Source of the DNA: Isoetes taiwanensis
Lineage: Eukaryota; Streptophyta; Lycopodiopsida; Isoetales; Isoetaceae
Direction of reading: 5' to 3'
Length of the DNA stretch: 64,000 nucleotides
Assembly: GCA_021234155.1 (NCBI GenBank)
Contig: JAJEKV010000020.1
Span: 186,001 to 250,000, forward strand
Under the pieces are notes generated by a model. The model had not been told where the DNA came from, searched no databases, and saw only the letters and a list, made by a program, of their open reading frames with translations. Both the position numbers and the translations under genes were made by a program. Position 1 is the first letter of the stretch, and each line of letters opens with the position of its first letter. Shown piece by piece: positions 34,079-45,717 of this stretch.

Positions 34079-35060
34079 TATTGATCATGCCCACATTGGA
34101 CCTTGAAAGGTCATGGAGCAAATATTTACATTTGATTAATTTTCATAAGCAAATTATGATGAGAGTCCACTGCCTTGACATACAAACCAAGATCATGTGG
34201 CCTCATGCTGAGGATAGTATCAAGGCATAACTCATTAATTCCAAACCTGTCGCGAATGTCCGAGTATGCAGAACACTTCGTAAGTACATGTGTCTCATCC
34301 TCTAGTGCTTGTTGATCACAGAAAACACATACCCGACTCTCCTTGGGAATCCCTGCCCATCTACCTGTCTCTATACCAAGATGATGCGAGCTGGTCCTGT
34401 ACCTAGCAATCGTTTGCTTGAGATTCCTTGACATATTGGCTTTCAAATAGTCTTGATCTGCATAAACCATCATCGGGTTAACGTCCTCAATATACTTTGT
34501 CATCCTGCTACCTTTTACCGACTGTAGGCGTGCTACCGCAAGAGTCCGGTAGAGATCTCGGCCAAGCTCCGATTCGGCCAATTCTCTCTTTGTAACACCC
34601 CAACTGTTTGCCCACTCCATAAGATCATGATGCCAACCTAATGTTTGCGTGTGAAGAAAGGCCCGTTTGGAGGGGCGGTGGTCGGGTTGCAGCTGCACTC
34701 TATTAGCAAAATTTATTGTTTGATAGAGTGCTTCTACCTCCAATGAAGCATACCGCCTCGACCAACATGATGGCAAAAGGTGTTTGATTTTTCACTCCCA
34801 ATTCTTCTCTAAGAAATATCTTCAGGACCACCTCAACCTGTTTCCATTGCCTGGATGATAGGCTAGGCCCCCAAACGGGAGAGCCATACAAGACAACAGT
34901 CTGCACAAGAGTTTTAAACAGAAGCTTCTTCAAACACCAACTATCTAAGTTGGCTTTCCAGCATCTGGTAAGCATAGCATATAGCGCATTTTTACCACCT
35001 GAAATCCGTTTTTGAATACATTCCGTTTTTGAATAAGAGCTTCTTGACAAGACTTGTGCA
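34041..35060 (-). mobile_element. 5'-truncated LINE inside gene A
   Basis: Minus-strand frames 34703-35074 and 34126-34776 carry the region after RT in non-LTR elements (TVVLYGSPVWGPSLSSRQWK, RYRTSSHHLGIETGRWAGIP, CVFCDQQALEDETHVLTKCS, a CxxC...HxxxxC knuckle). A frameshift near 34760 joins them. The low-coordinate end is an AAT-repeat tract at about 34042-34079, i.e. a TTA-rich 3' tail on the LINE strand. The coiled-coil gene resumes beyond 35060. Confidence 0.85.
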
Positions 35061-35062
35061 GA

Positions 35063-35410
35063 GTAAAGATGCAAAAAATATGTGATTCAAAGATTATGGC
35101 AGGTTTAAAAGCAAGCGGGAAGCCAACTGATGTGCAAATGGCTTTGGCATCCCATTTAGAGGAGGAGAAATCAAGTTATATTGCTGACTTATTGCAAGAA
35201 TTAGAAGCTGCCATTGAAAAAATCAGCAAGGATTTGGAAGTTAATTCCAACTGTGAGAATAGAATAAAGGAGATGACTAAGCATTTGGAAAGATCAGACC
35301 CGATAGGCCTGCAGCCCGCTCCCATACTCGCAAAGAAGGCGGGCGCTTCATTCTCACATATAAGCAATACTTGCGGCGGTGCAATGATTGCCTTGACTTC
35401 GACCATGGTA
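35063..35410 (+). pseudogene. Transposon gene A, continuation after the LINE
   Basis: An open frame (ICDSKIMAGLKASGKPTDVQ, then LEEEKSSYIADLLQELEAAI, then NRIKEMTKHLERSD) continues the charged, helical character of 33890-34040. This supports one reading unit split by the LINE. It ends in a Ser/Ala-rich stretch. Function unknown. Confidence 0.5.
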
Positions 35411-36139
35411 ATATCTCCACTTTGTGGTCATACATATTGTCTATTTTGTCTTATATTCGGGGTTTCAACGACGAATACATGTGTACATGATTGTTCATGG
35501 TCCGAGGACTGCGAATCGCTTAGGAATCCCTTCCGAAGGTACATCTATTTCTATTTTGATTACATAATTAGTTTGAGTGTACTTAGATGTAGTTAGTTTC
35601 CATCATGTACATAACTGTATTAACATTTGATTTGGCGTGGTTTTGTCTTTACTGTATAGAGGAAATGTATTTGCTACGTAGATTTTTACATTTACATGTG
35701 CCATGAAGTGCTTTTCTGGAATTCCTTTCTGGGGTGTATTAATAGGGTGTATTGCATTGATTGCATTACTTTGCATTTACATGTGATCGAAATGCATATG
35801 AATTTGGTATTTGACTTTCCTTTACATTCAATCTTTGAATGATGTATTTGATAGGGTGTATTGATAAAATATTTTGTTCTGAAATACATTTGAATTTAGT
35901 ATTTGGTTTTCCTTTACATTGTGATAGCTATGTACACTAATGTACTTCTATTTTGTTGTTACATTATCAGCAGAAAGTTTGCCTGTAGTAAAACCTACTT
36001 GCATGTAATTAACATTTGTTCTCATTTTTGATTTGCATCGATTGTTTTTTTCTTCAGATTTTGCTTCTATCTACTCTACATCTTCCCTTGATTCTGAATC
36101 AAGTGTTTACATTTCTTATTGACACCCAATTGTGTCAAT

Positions 36140-37400
36140 GCAGACATGGGTAGTATCAAGAAAGGAAGAAGTAAAACTGCAGGTAAACTAAACAATTCAT
36201 GTTTCGTGCACTATGCTTAAGTTCTGAATATAGCAAAATTTCATGTTGTAGGTGAAAAGAAGAATGTTATTGAGAAGGGGTTGCATTTACCATTCTCAGA
36301 CATCCCAATTGCTTATCGATGTTGGAAGTCCATCCACATCTACATCACCTTTGAGAATTGCAACAACTCATAAGCAATCAGTGCAGGATTTGGAGACAGA
36401 GGGGTATGTGGAAGGTAGAGTGATTACATTCTCGATTACATTAAGATTGCATCTGTTGTAGTTAGAGTTCACTAATGTTCAATATTTTGCAGCAGAGGTT
36501 GTTTTCCAAAAAGAGATCCCCCTGTTGAAGCTTCTTTTGCTATTATTGGAGCAACTAGTGAAAGCCCGAAAGTAATTCTCTCTCCTTTTCGGGGTTTCTA
36601 TTTTTTTCTTTTTGTATTTTGAAACTTACGTTGGCGTGTTTCTGAGATAAAATTATGAAGATGTTGGTGACGACATTGAAAACAGTCCTGAAATTCTTTG
36701 TTTGAAGTTCAAGTTGAGGAAAAGGCTTGTTCTTTTGTGCGTGTTTCTTTTTTTTGTCTTGCTTTCAAAACATTAGAATGAAGCACTTTCTTGTCTTTGA
36801 GACTTGCAACGATTCAAAGGAGCTAGATGATGTTGAAGAAGCCTTGGAGATTGCAGCCAAGGCAACGACTAAATTTATGGTCAAAGCTGATGCCAAAACA
36901 ATTTGAAAAAAGAGAGTGCAAACCGGAAAGCAGGGGACATCGTTTGCCAAAGCGGTAATTGCTAGCTTACATTGACTTACTTATACTTCAAGTAGCTTAT
37001 TATATTTTACTCGTTTTGCAGGTCTAAACCATTTGGAGAGATTGGAAGGTATCAATTTATGCTTTATTGTCATGGATCAATTGTTAATATGACACGAACA
37101 TTGATTTACTTATACTTCAGTAGCTTATTATATTCTACTCGTTTTGCAGGTCTAAACCACTGGAAGCAAAGATTGGAAGGTATCAATTTATGCTTTATTG
37201 TCATGGATCAATTGTTAATATGACACTAACATCTTGGATCGACAATGTAAAATGATGACAAGGATAAACTTATGGAATTCACGCCATTCAAGAACGTCCA
37301 CGCCGGGCTGAAATGAAAGTGGTTGCATCGGACGTAGCAATTTTATGTGCAACTAACTCTAAAATGAGTAGCCGCTTAGTGGATCTTTATGGCAGGTAAT
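36140..37400 (+). pseudogene. Transposon gene A, probable middle exons
   Basis: Short plus-strand pieces with splice-like borders: MGSIKKGRSKTA before gcag-gtaaac (36145-36182); RRMLLRRGCIYHSQTSQLLI through VQDLETEGYVEG (36252-36415); RGCFPKRDPPVEASFAIIGA after ttgcag (36492-36570); a degraded stretch near 36800-36955 (SKELDDVEEALEIAAKATTK); MKVVASDVAILCATNSKMSS ending YGR-gtaata (37313-37396). 37021-37059 and 37140-37186 repeat gcaggtctaaacca..tggaaggtatcaatttatgc, an intron-exon duplication. Assignment to one gene is inference. Confidence 0.4.
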
Positions 37401-37439
37401 AACCTGGTTGTGACCGAGCTGTATTTGTTGCTATTCCTT

Positions 37440-38281
37440 GTCTCTAATGTTAATCTTAATCTAATCCAGGTGCTTGTATGAGACATTGCCTTTTCGGTGG
37501 AAGAGCAAAATCTTTTTTATCCACGCCTTTACAACTATATAAGGTTTAGAGAAGCTACCAGAAGAAAAAGAAAGGGTGAATCATTTGAAGGATCACTTTG
37601 AATGTCATTGAAATAGTGAAATCGGGGATGAAGGAGATTGTGGTAGCTAAATGCCATCATATCCTTGCACCTATCCTTGAGAATGACCATTTTGTCTTTG
37701 GGTAGTTTTTACGCTTCGCACCATCGATTCAAGATCCTACCGCACTGTGAATTCACGTCTTGAATCCTCTTACGAGGTTATCGCGATTTAACGAAAGCAA
37801 TCAAAGGGTATGTAATACTTTAAGTTGTTGCTTTGCTTTTCTTCGCTAATTCGGTCTGCTAAATTTCGTGATATGTAGGTTGCACACACAAATGTTAACC
37901 ACATCGATCGGTCAAGTATCTAGAGGCGTCGATTTCATGAAGAGAAATAATGTTAATCGGATTCAGCAAGTAGAGGTGCCACAGCAGCCCGATTTAACAT
38001 CATGTGGGTTGTATGTGATGGGATTTATGCACAAATATGTTGAAGCTCTTGTCTCTGGTAGAGATATGGAAGTAAGTTGTATGCCTTCCCTTGTATGTAC
38101 TGCATCTCATGTTCCTTTAAATATTTCTAACCTTATTTATGGATGTCACAGATTACATCTAAATGGTTCTCTCATGAATACGCCCCATCCGCGACGACAA
38201 TTTCTAATAGATGCTTTGGTCATGCATTGTGATGCCAATCCGAAAGAACGATCAGCCAGCCAGATCCTCGATTCGAAATGA
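37440..38281 (+). pseudogene. Ulp1-like (C48) cysteine protease domain of gene A
   Basis: Ulp1-type proteases cut SUMO-like tags and are frequent passengers of plant DNA transposons. The C-terminal part shows the glutamine and cysteine region VEVPQQPDLTSCGLYVMGFM (Q...D..SCG). Upstream, at about 37640-37705, VVAKCHHILAPILENDHFVF has the expected position of the catalytic histidine. In-frame stops and frame changes lie between the two, so the domain is inactive. An intron-like segment (gaa-gtaagt to cacag) interrupts the end near 38070-38150. Confidence 0.65.
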
Positions 38282-39591
38282 TCATGAGTCTGAAAGTATC
38301 GATTTTGCAAGATGAACTATGTAACAGGGCTTATATATATCTTTTGTTCACATTTGTGTTCACATTTCCTATCATAAGGAATGTAAATGACACTATGTTG
38401 AATAGTATACTCGATAGTATACTTTATGACTATGTAAGTTTTTTTTTTTTTTTTTTTGAAGAAAAAAAAGATTTACGATTTAAAGAAGCATTGTACCCTT
38501 TTTGGTCAATCAAAACAGTTACTTGATTGTTTCGACTGATATATTTTGTGACCTTGTACCACACCACACCCCACAACACCACACCACAATCCACAACACC
38601 ACACCACCACACCCCACCACACTCCACCACACCACATCATACCACCACACACCACTACACACACCACCACCACCACCCCCCACCACCACACTCCACCACC
38701 GCTCCACACTCCACCATTTGATGTATGGTGTATGGTGTGTGGTGAATGGTGTGGTGTGTGGTGGGGAGTGTGGTGAATGGTGTGGTGTGTGGTGGGATGT
38801 GTTCGTTCTGGTGAATATGATAGTTGGTGTATGGTCTATGGTGTATGGTGTGTGGTGTGGTGTGTGGTGGGGTGTGTGGTGAATGGTGTGGTGTGTGGTG
38901 GGATGTGCTCGTTCTGGTGAATATGATAGTTGGTGTATGGTCTATGGTGTATGGTGCGTGGTGAATGGTGTGGTGTGTGGTGGGGTGTGTGGTGAATGGT
39001 GTGGTGTGTGGTGGGATGTGCTCATTACGGGTGAATATGATAGTGTGGGGCATGGTATGGTGCATGGTTTGGTGTGGTATACACACCCTAACGGTTTAGT
39101 GTTCATTTCATGCAGGATGGTATTGTTCAAGAGGTTTCGGACCAACATCCGAAATTTTTGGCGGATGCTTCAGATGCTTCATGATACATTTAAAGAAAAA
39201 TACTCGAACATATTTTCCTATTGGTGCTTTGGTTACCATATTTTGTTAGTGTCTGAGATCATAAATTCTGACCTTGAAATTCCTTGTTGGCTTTAATGTT
39301 TGTTTTGGTATACTATTTTGGTAATTGTACTTTGCATTTTATAATTAATGACAAAAATGTCATTAACTTGAGTTGCACCAAAACTTGAGTTGCAAACTAA
39401 GTACCAAACATGTTTCTTATATCTATCTGAGAAAAGGATAGAAATAGTTCGATTAACTAAAAGAACAAGTGGAAACTTAGAGAACAACCAAAGCAAAAAA
39501 ATAGTCACAACAATTTTGTAGAGAAGAGGAGTTACATCATTAATGAAAAAGCTTTACAAAAATGGAGTCACAAGGACTATTGCTTACGTAT
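38281..39591. other. Spacer with satellite tract, no gene
   Basis: Between the protease remnant and the next ORF. Holds a T17 run near 38440, the CCACA/GGTGT tract, and about 500 bp of ordinary AT-rich sequence. Confidence 0.6.
38556..39085. repeat. Strand-switching CCACA / GGTGT satellite
   Basis: 38556-38706 is C-rich (accacaccac words). From 38707 the same strand is G-rich (gtgtatggtgtgtggtg). Near 38706-38710 the sense switches, so the two halves can pair as a very long hairpin. The G-rich half also holds a 110-bp tandem unit with a ggatgtgctcgttctggtgaatatgatag core near 38792, 38899 and 39013. Confidence 0.9.
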
Positions 39592-39956
39592 TTAATTAAA
39601 AGCTTTACAAAGAATAGTCACAAGGACTATTACCAAAAAAAATTGAAACCAGGGGATTACAAAAACAAGGCTTGATCTTCGGGCCATCTTGACTCTATAT
39701 GAAGGTGAGTCCTCCATGGCATACATCTTCATTTCGAGGAGTCGCTCCTCGTCGAGGTAAGCCTCATGCACCCACTCGATCACCCGCAACGGCTTGGCTG
39801 CGGTCGATGATCCATGATGAGCTTCTCCACCTCGGGTGGAGTGAACTTCGGCCCCACGGATCCTCGGGAGGAAGAGGAGGACCGTCTTTGGCGGGGAGGA
39901 GCGAGCACAATGGTAGGGATAGTGTTCTGCGGGAGTGTGGTCTTGAACTTGGCCAT
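39592..39956 (-). pseudogene. Unrecognised transposon ORF
   Basis: From ATG 39956 the frame reads MAKFKTTLPQNTIPTIVLAP, an RRSSSSSR patch, then FTPPEVEKLIMDHRP. After a frame change near 39800 it continues RVIEWVHEAYLDEERLLEMK and MYAMEDSPSYRVKMARRSSL. The patch is GC-rich with little simple sequence, so a real coding origin is plausible. Family unknown; it lies between the two larger genes of the element. Confidence 0.35.
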
Positions 39957-40599
39957 GGCGGAAGTGAAGGAGATGGACGGAATGGGGAAGGAGTGAAGGA
40001 GATGGCGGAATAGACGATGGGGACGGAATGAAGTCAGTAGGCAGAATTTTGGGAATAAAAGGGATGTTTGCATGCATACGATTTTGTTTTGGGAATTAGG
40101 CGTAAGAGGAAAGGGATGTATCCATGCATACGATTTCACACCTCGGGAGCCGATCCACCCACCCTCAATATTTTTGCAAATGTAAAATGTATAGGTTGAA
40201 CCATATTATGAGACCAATTGCTTGGTATGCAGTTAGCACAACCCTAACACAAAGTTAGCAATATCCCACATGCATATATCACAAAAATCGCGTGATATAT
40301 AAATAGGTTTTTTTTTGCTTCATTGATAAGTGTGGATAGAGATTAGATGTTGAAAAGTTATGGCTCGCTGGCTTGTAATCTTCAGTTACAGGCCAGCGTG
40401 TCATAACTGTCCAAGATGTAATCCTAGTCCACCCTTTTTTTTAGTAATGGGCTCAAATATCCCACATGCATTCAATGTTCCACATGTTACCAAATCAACA
40501 ATTGCCAAATCAACAAATGCCAAATGAATGGATTATGTTAAGGCATATTGTGTACCTATGCATATTGTGTTTGGTAAAGCGTGAGTCAACAATATAGAG

Positions 40600-40925
40600 A
40601 TAACAAGGAATATTCCTTATTACCTTTGAAAGGAATATTCCTTATTGCATTGAAAGGAATATCCCTTAGCCTAGTTATCGGGAATATTCCTTATTACCTT
40701 CAAAGGAATATTCTTTAGTTTGTTTTGATTGCACCCATAGTTACAAGGAATATTCCTATTACCTTGAAAGGAATATTCCTTTTTGCATTGAAAGGAATAT
40801 TCCTTAGTGCCTAGTTATCAAGAATATTCCTTATTACCTTCAAAGGAATATTCTTTAGTTTGTTTAACTGCACCCATAGTTACAAGGAATATTCCTTATT
40901 ACATTGAAAGGAATATTCCACATTG
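40600..40925. repeat. Cluster of GGAATATTCC palindromes
   Basis: About twelve exact or one-off copies of GGAATATTCC in 320 bp, arranged in a roughly 140-bp tandem unit (with gcacccatagttacaagg as landmark at about 40731 and 40871). Each palindrome contains GAAnnTTC, the pair of half-sites used by heat-shock factors. Confidence 0.9.
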
Positions 40926-41373
40926 AGTATAGCCCTTTCATTTGAGCTAGGCTTGTGGGATATATGCCAGCATCAACCATTGGCCAATTGGGTCAGAAAA
41001 AGAGGACAGTGGGATAGATTTTGAGAAAAGGATGTTGAACAAATCATTGGTTAAGGAATAAATCATTGGCATGGTACGAGCCATATCAGAAACAGGGGAG
41101 AAGGGAATAGCGGGGATAAAAATTCCTTTTTTACCCGTGGTGACCGGGTTGATTCCGATGGCGGGAGGAGATCGAAACGACTAGATCACAATCCATATCC
41201 CCAATTCAAATGCAAACTCACCGGCGCACCCGATTCTTGAGGAGATCAATGCGAAACGGGGAAACCAATTGAACAAAATCAAACGGAGAGGCGATCTACG
41301 AGTTTAGAGGTACTCCTATTCTTAAACATGCTTTTGTTCCTAATCTAACAATTGCTTATGATGTTCTACACGG

Positions 41374-41610
41374 ATGCACGAGAGGAGACTTAACAATGTT
41401 GGAAGCATGGATCGAGCTATGGGAGTAGCAGCGGACAAGGGGGATGAGGAATCCCAATTATCTAAAGCAGAACTAGAGAGTATTCTCATTCAACTTAAAC
41501 AGGAAGTTGTGCATGCAAAAACAATCAACAAAGTCTTGAAAAGGGCTGAGGTTTGGAGATTCAATAGCCTCAAACCATACTTTACCAATCTCTATCATAA
41601 ATGGCCTTGA
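41374..41610 (+). other. Short coiled-coil-like ORF, uncertain
   Basis: 79 codons with SQLSKAELESILIQLKQEVV. The overlapping minus frame 41473-41682 may instead be the tail of the transposase-like gene. I cannot decide between them. Confidence 0.25.
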
Positions 41611-41799
41611 GGCGAGAAGCACATGTCTTGCTACGTTAGACTTCACCAACTTCCAAACATTTGTCACGGACACTCTTCTCACAATTTTTGGGAGCAGGGA
41701 CCATTGCTGATCTCACAATCGCAGGACCTTACGGATGAATCTTGAGTTTTGAATCTTGAATCTTGAGACCTTACGCTACGATGTTTTTTACAACTTACA

Positions 41800-44700
41800 C
41801 TAAGTATACTTGATCTTGGAACTATATAAACAATATATTAATGTTTGTGTTTTAATCGGTTCACATTCGATTACATTAGGTTTGCAAGTCCATGCCTTAG
41901 TGCATAGAAAAGTTACTTCAACAACAAGGGTTAGCGTATTATGAGATTCTACAATCTCGGCAAATTTCCCAAACAATATTTCATGCCAATAGTTAGTCGG
42001 GTTCATATGCATAAGATGTACCTTTAATCTTATGTTTGGATCGGCTCCAATGGAAATCTCACCCCACCATGAATTTCGGGATGGACAAGAACTTTCTTTC
42101 CTTGAATAAGCTGTACTTTTGATGGCAACGGGGAATCAATTCAAAGTAGTTACCAGCTATAACTTCATTACCACAATAAAATTCATTTCCATAGTCATCC
42201 TTGGTGTCTTCTTGAGGGCATGTTGTTACGTACCTTTGGATGAGATAATAAGGGACCCTTTCATAATTGTGCAGGGGATGTGAATGATGCAAAATAATCT
42301 CCAACTTGCCTTTATCTCATCCACATTGTCCACGTCATTTGCCACAAGTCCTCCCGCTTGCCATTACCCATCTTCTTCAACATTGTCCCCTGTTTGTAGG
42401 CTCTAGTTTTCTCAACTCCCACCGCCACAATGATCGGCATTCTCACAAGCGAGGCCAATCAAAATTAATGCATGCCTTACAAAAACATGAAAGAGATCTA
42501 CACATTAACTTTGTTGGATCATTTGGATCTATGGATGATACGCAATGAAGAGATTGCACCCTTTCTTTGGGAACACATCAAATCTTTGGGAACGGTCAAT
42601 GTCGGACACCTTCCAAAATACCCTTTCCACATCAGAAATTTTTCTCTTCAAGAACCTCACATGCGGTTTACGCATTTTTTATCACTTTCCCATCCTTTTT
42701 TTTCTTTGTTACGCCTCGAGCCATAGTTTGGCCATGGCTCCTTCTCAAATCATGTGTGCCCTTCCCATGTCCCGAGCCAAAGAAATTCCGGTGCATTCTC
42801 GATCTTATGCTCTTGATGATACCTAGTTACATGATAGAAAGCTCTTCTCGACTTGAATTGGGCTGCACACACCCGTCGGACCAAACTAAGTGGTATTTCA
42901 TATGACCAAGCACCATTTTCTTTCAGCCAATTGAGGTGCATCTTGAATGCTTTTTGTACAAAGTGAGTATCATGTGTTTTGTCATCTGAAATAAAGAAGT
43001 GCACACATTTCCTCATTTTACCCTGTACCTTGAACATCGTGATGTGGACCAATATCGTTGATTTGTTCATTGTACCAATGTTGTGCTTGAATCTCGTTGA
43101 ATGGCTTCAAAGTATAATTCTCCGAGAAATCAACAACTGATAATACGGTATCATCACGAAGACTCTTCATGGATTCCTTGAATTGTTTGCTCTGCCAATG
43201 TGCCACAAAGTTATGATATACAAACTTCGACATATGATCAAACATGTTATCCAACATATTACTGGAGCTGCCTTTCTTGTCAATTAGCTTTAGTCTTCGT
43301 GGAAGTTCCTTTCTTCGAGGGCTCATTAACATAACCATAGACTTGCCAATCAAGCGTTTGATCAATGCGCTCCTTGTATTCTCTTGGACACAACTCAATT
43401 AATTGTTTCCCACAATTTCCACAATCGATTTGATACATTGTAGCTTATGCCACTTTCGTTGCTTCTTTGCTGTCACATACCATAGCCCTCCAAAATGTGC
43501 TAACATTATCAAATGTCTTGTCCTTGGCTTGACATATTCCAAAGATGAGCTTGAGATCGCACATACCACAATTACACGAACAATTTTCATGGAGTCTTGA
43601 CCTCATCAAATTAAATGCACGCTTATGCGGATCGATTGCTCATGTTTCACGCAACAACATGTGTTTCTTTCCTTTAGCTTTCTAATGCAAGAAGGTTTTA
43701 AGTATTCAAATTGCCTAAGCCCAATCCGAACCTTTGGATCTTGATCCACAAAATTGCGGAATAATTCAAGCTGTAAAATTACGATTGAAATAAAATTAGT
43801 CACCTCATTACATTACATTACATACAAATCTTTTACATATTCAAGACCCTAAACTCCCACACATACATGTACATTCGACATGAATTTTATTTCATTTACT
43901 ATGAAGTCACAATTTTTTTGACAATTAATACATCTCCACACTAATTTCTTCTTAGTTCGCCTACATCTACAATACATCCGAATATACATGTAAACAAATA
44001 TACATGTGCGTGTTGCCATGAAATAATTTGACATTTCCATGTAGAACAACTAGGGCAGATTTGCATCTACATTACATTCAAAAAGTAAAGAAATCTGTTA
44101 CAAACTTTACATGGTGTTACAAAATAAAAAGACATCTTTATTCTCGCAAAAAGTAAAGAAATCTACAAACTTTACATCGGTGTTACAAAATAAAAAACAT
44201 CTTTATTAGAAAAGCGGGATGCAATTACAACTAAATTCTGATCATTACTGTGTAATGTCAATATATTGAATTGGTTGTGTCCTCTTCTTCATGACATCTC
44301 TAATTTTTGGTGAAACCTTTGAGTTATCTAACAAACCGAGCAATCATATCCTTCATAGCCCGATCTATCGTATTTGTTCTTGGATTTCGACCGCTAATGC
44401 CCACAGATTTGTTCCACCTAGTGACATTCTTTTCCTTCTCTCCATCGCTAGTTTCATATTTCTAGGATGTATTTTCAGCAACTTAGGCGCTAGTGAAGTC
44501 TTCGTAATTCTCCTTCCTCTCCAACCACCATAGATAGTGCGAGAATGCTTTTGCGGCAAGTCGGTCATTGCTATTTGCATTTTTGACGTCTTGGAGGCCA
44601 TCCTTTAAATTCTTTACCGGATCTGTTTTTCACGATAGCCTCTTGAGGCCTTCCAATGACTGGTTCAAATAGGAATTGCAATCTTTTGTCCTGCAATAAT

Positions 44701-45014
44701 CTTCTTGCAAATATACTTTGCTGTTTTGGAGTCAAATTAGATACCTCATTCATTATGAGATTTACAGAAGCATTCACCTTTCTTCTAATTGGCTTTGTCA
44801 CGTATCCACCCCTACAAACCCTCTGTTTCGATTTTCTTTGCCTACTTGTAACAGTGCTTTCCGAAACTTCATCAACAGGAGGATTGAAATCTGAACCCGA
44901 TGCTGACCTCGAAGTGCTTGCATGAGAGTCCAATCCTTCTTCCATAGTTTCTTCTTCAACTGGTGCTTTAAGACATCGATCCATTCTGCAGAAAGGGGAT
45001 ACAACATCCTGCAC
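41800..45014 (-). pseudogene. Transposon gene B: putative DDE-type transposase
   Basis: Read from 45014 down, frames give a basic N-terminus (TSRQRKSKQRVCRGGYVTKP), a helical region, a CXC-like patch near 43500-43560, then the conserved core: SVVDFSENYTLKPFNEIQAQ (about 43140-43080), HFFISDDKTHDTHFVQKAFK (about 42985), WSDG followed one base out of frame by CAAQFKSRRAFYHVTRYHQE (about 42883-42820), and GAWSYE nearby. I recall D-F-S/A-E-N-Y / S-D-D / S-D-G..Q-F-K sets in uncharacterised transposase-like proteins of animals and plants; the acidic residues would be catalytic. Six or more frameshifts make it dead. No superfamily assigned. Confidence 0.55.
44085..44206. repeat. Two-copy tandem repeat, about 63-bp unit
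   Basis: aaaaagtaaagaaatct...acaaactttacat..ggtgttacaaaataaaaa..catctttatt occurs twice back to back. Confidence 0.85.
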
Positions 45015-45038
45015 AAAAAATCAGATTATTAACCAGAT

Positions 45039-45313
45039 GGGTAAGAGCATGTTAGGGCCTACATGTTTTGGAAACTACCTGGAAAATACTCTGGGTAGTC
45101 AAAGATGATGATATATTTGAGTTCTTAACATCTTCTTGACATCATAAGGTACCTTACAACATGTATGTACTACTACTCTTGAATATAACACAATTTCTTT
45201 TAGTCAATCTTGCAGTCTAGGTACTTTAAAATACAATTATGTACTTGGACAGAAGTACACAGAAAAGTACCTTTTTGGTAATTTTTTATGTAGGCCCTAA
45301 CATGCTTTCACCC
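45039..45313. mobile_element. 275-bp MITE with TIR related to the host element
   Basis: The left end GGGTAAGAGCATGTTAGGGCCTACAT and the reverse complement of the right end (GGGTGAAAGCATGTTAGGGCCTACAT) agree at 24 of 26 positions. AGAT flanks both sides (45035-45038 and 45314-45317). The TIR shares GGGTA-GAAGCATG-like order with the 12.7-kb element. It lies just upstream of gene B's start. Confidence 0.85.
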
Positions 45314-45717
45314 AGATTTGTATTACTGCTTGAAGGGATTTGTATTACTGCTTGAAGGAAAGGGATTTCAATTTCTTCAAGATACATTTGTTTCTTGAAA
45401 TGCATTCGATTTAGGAGCAGCTATAATCGATTCGGGCCAAGTTTTCGTTGAGGTAGAATCCGGAGCCATGTTTGATCGATTGAGGAAAGTTCAAAATGTG
45501 CGCCAAAGTTTTTTTTTTTTTTCGCAGGCAAGATATTTAGATTTTATTGATAGAGAAGCTAGTACAAGATTTCGGGAGGATTTGGTATAATTATGGAGAA
45601 TATTGTACGTCAACCGCCTTTATTAATGATAGGCAACTCCATATAAAATTCAAAATGTACATTACAAACACTTTAACCCAGTTCAAATTTTTACATCAAT
45701 ATACAAAAAAATTCAAT

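Noticed and set aside
38502-39086. Several long ORFs on both strands
   Set aside because: All come from the CCACA/GGTGT satellite.
40600-40925. CRISPR-like spaced palindromes
   Set aside because: Eukaryotic context, spacers themselves repeat in a 140-bp unit, and the repeat is only 10 bp.
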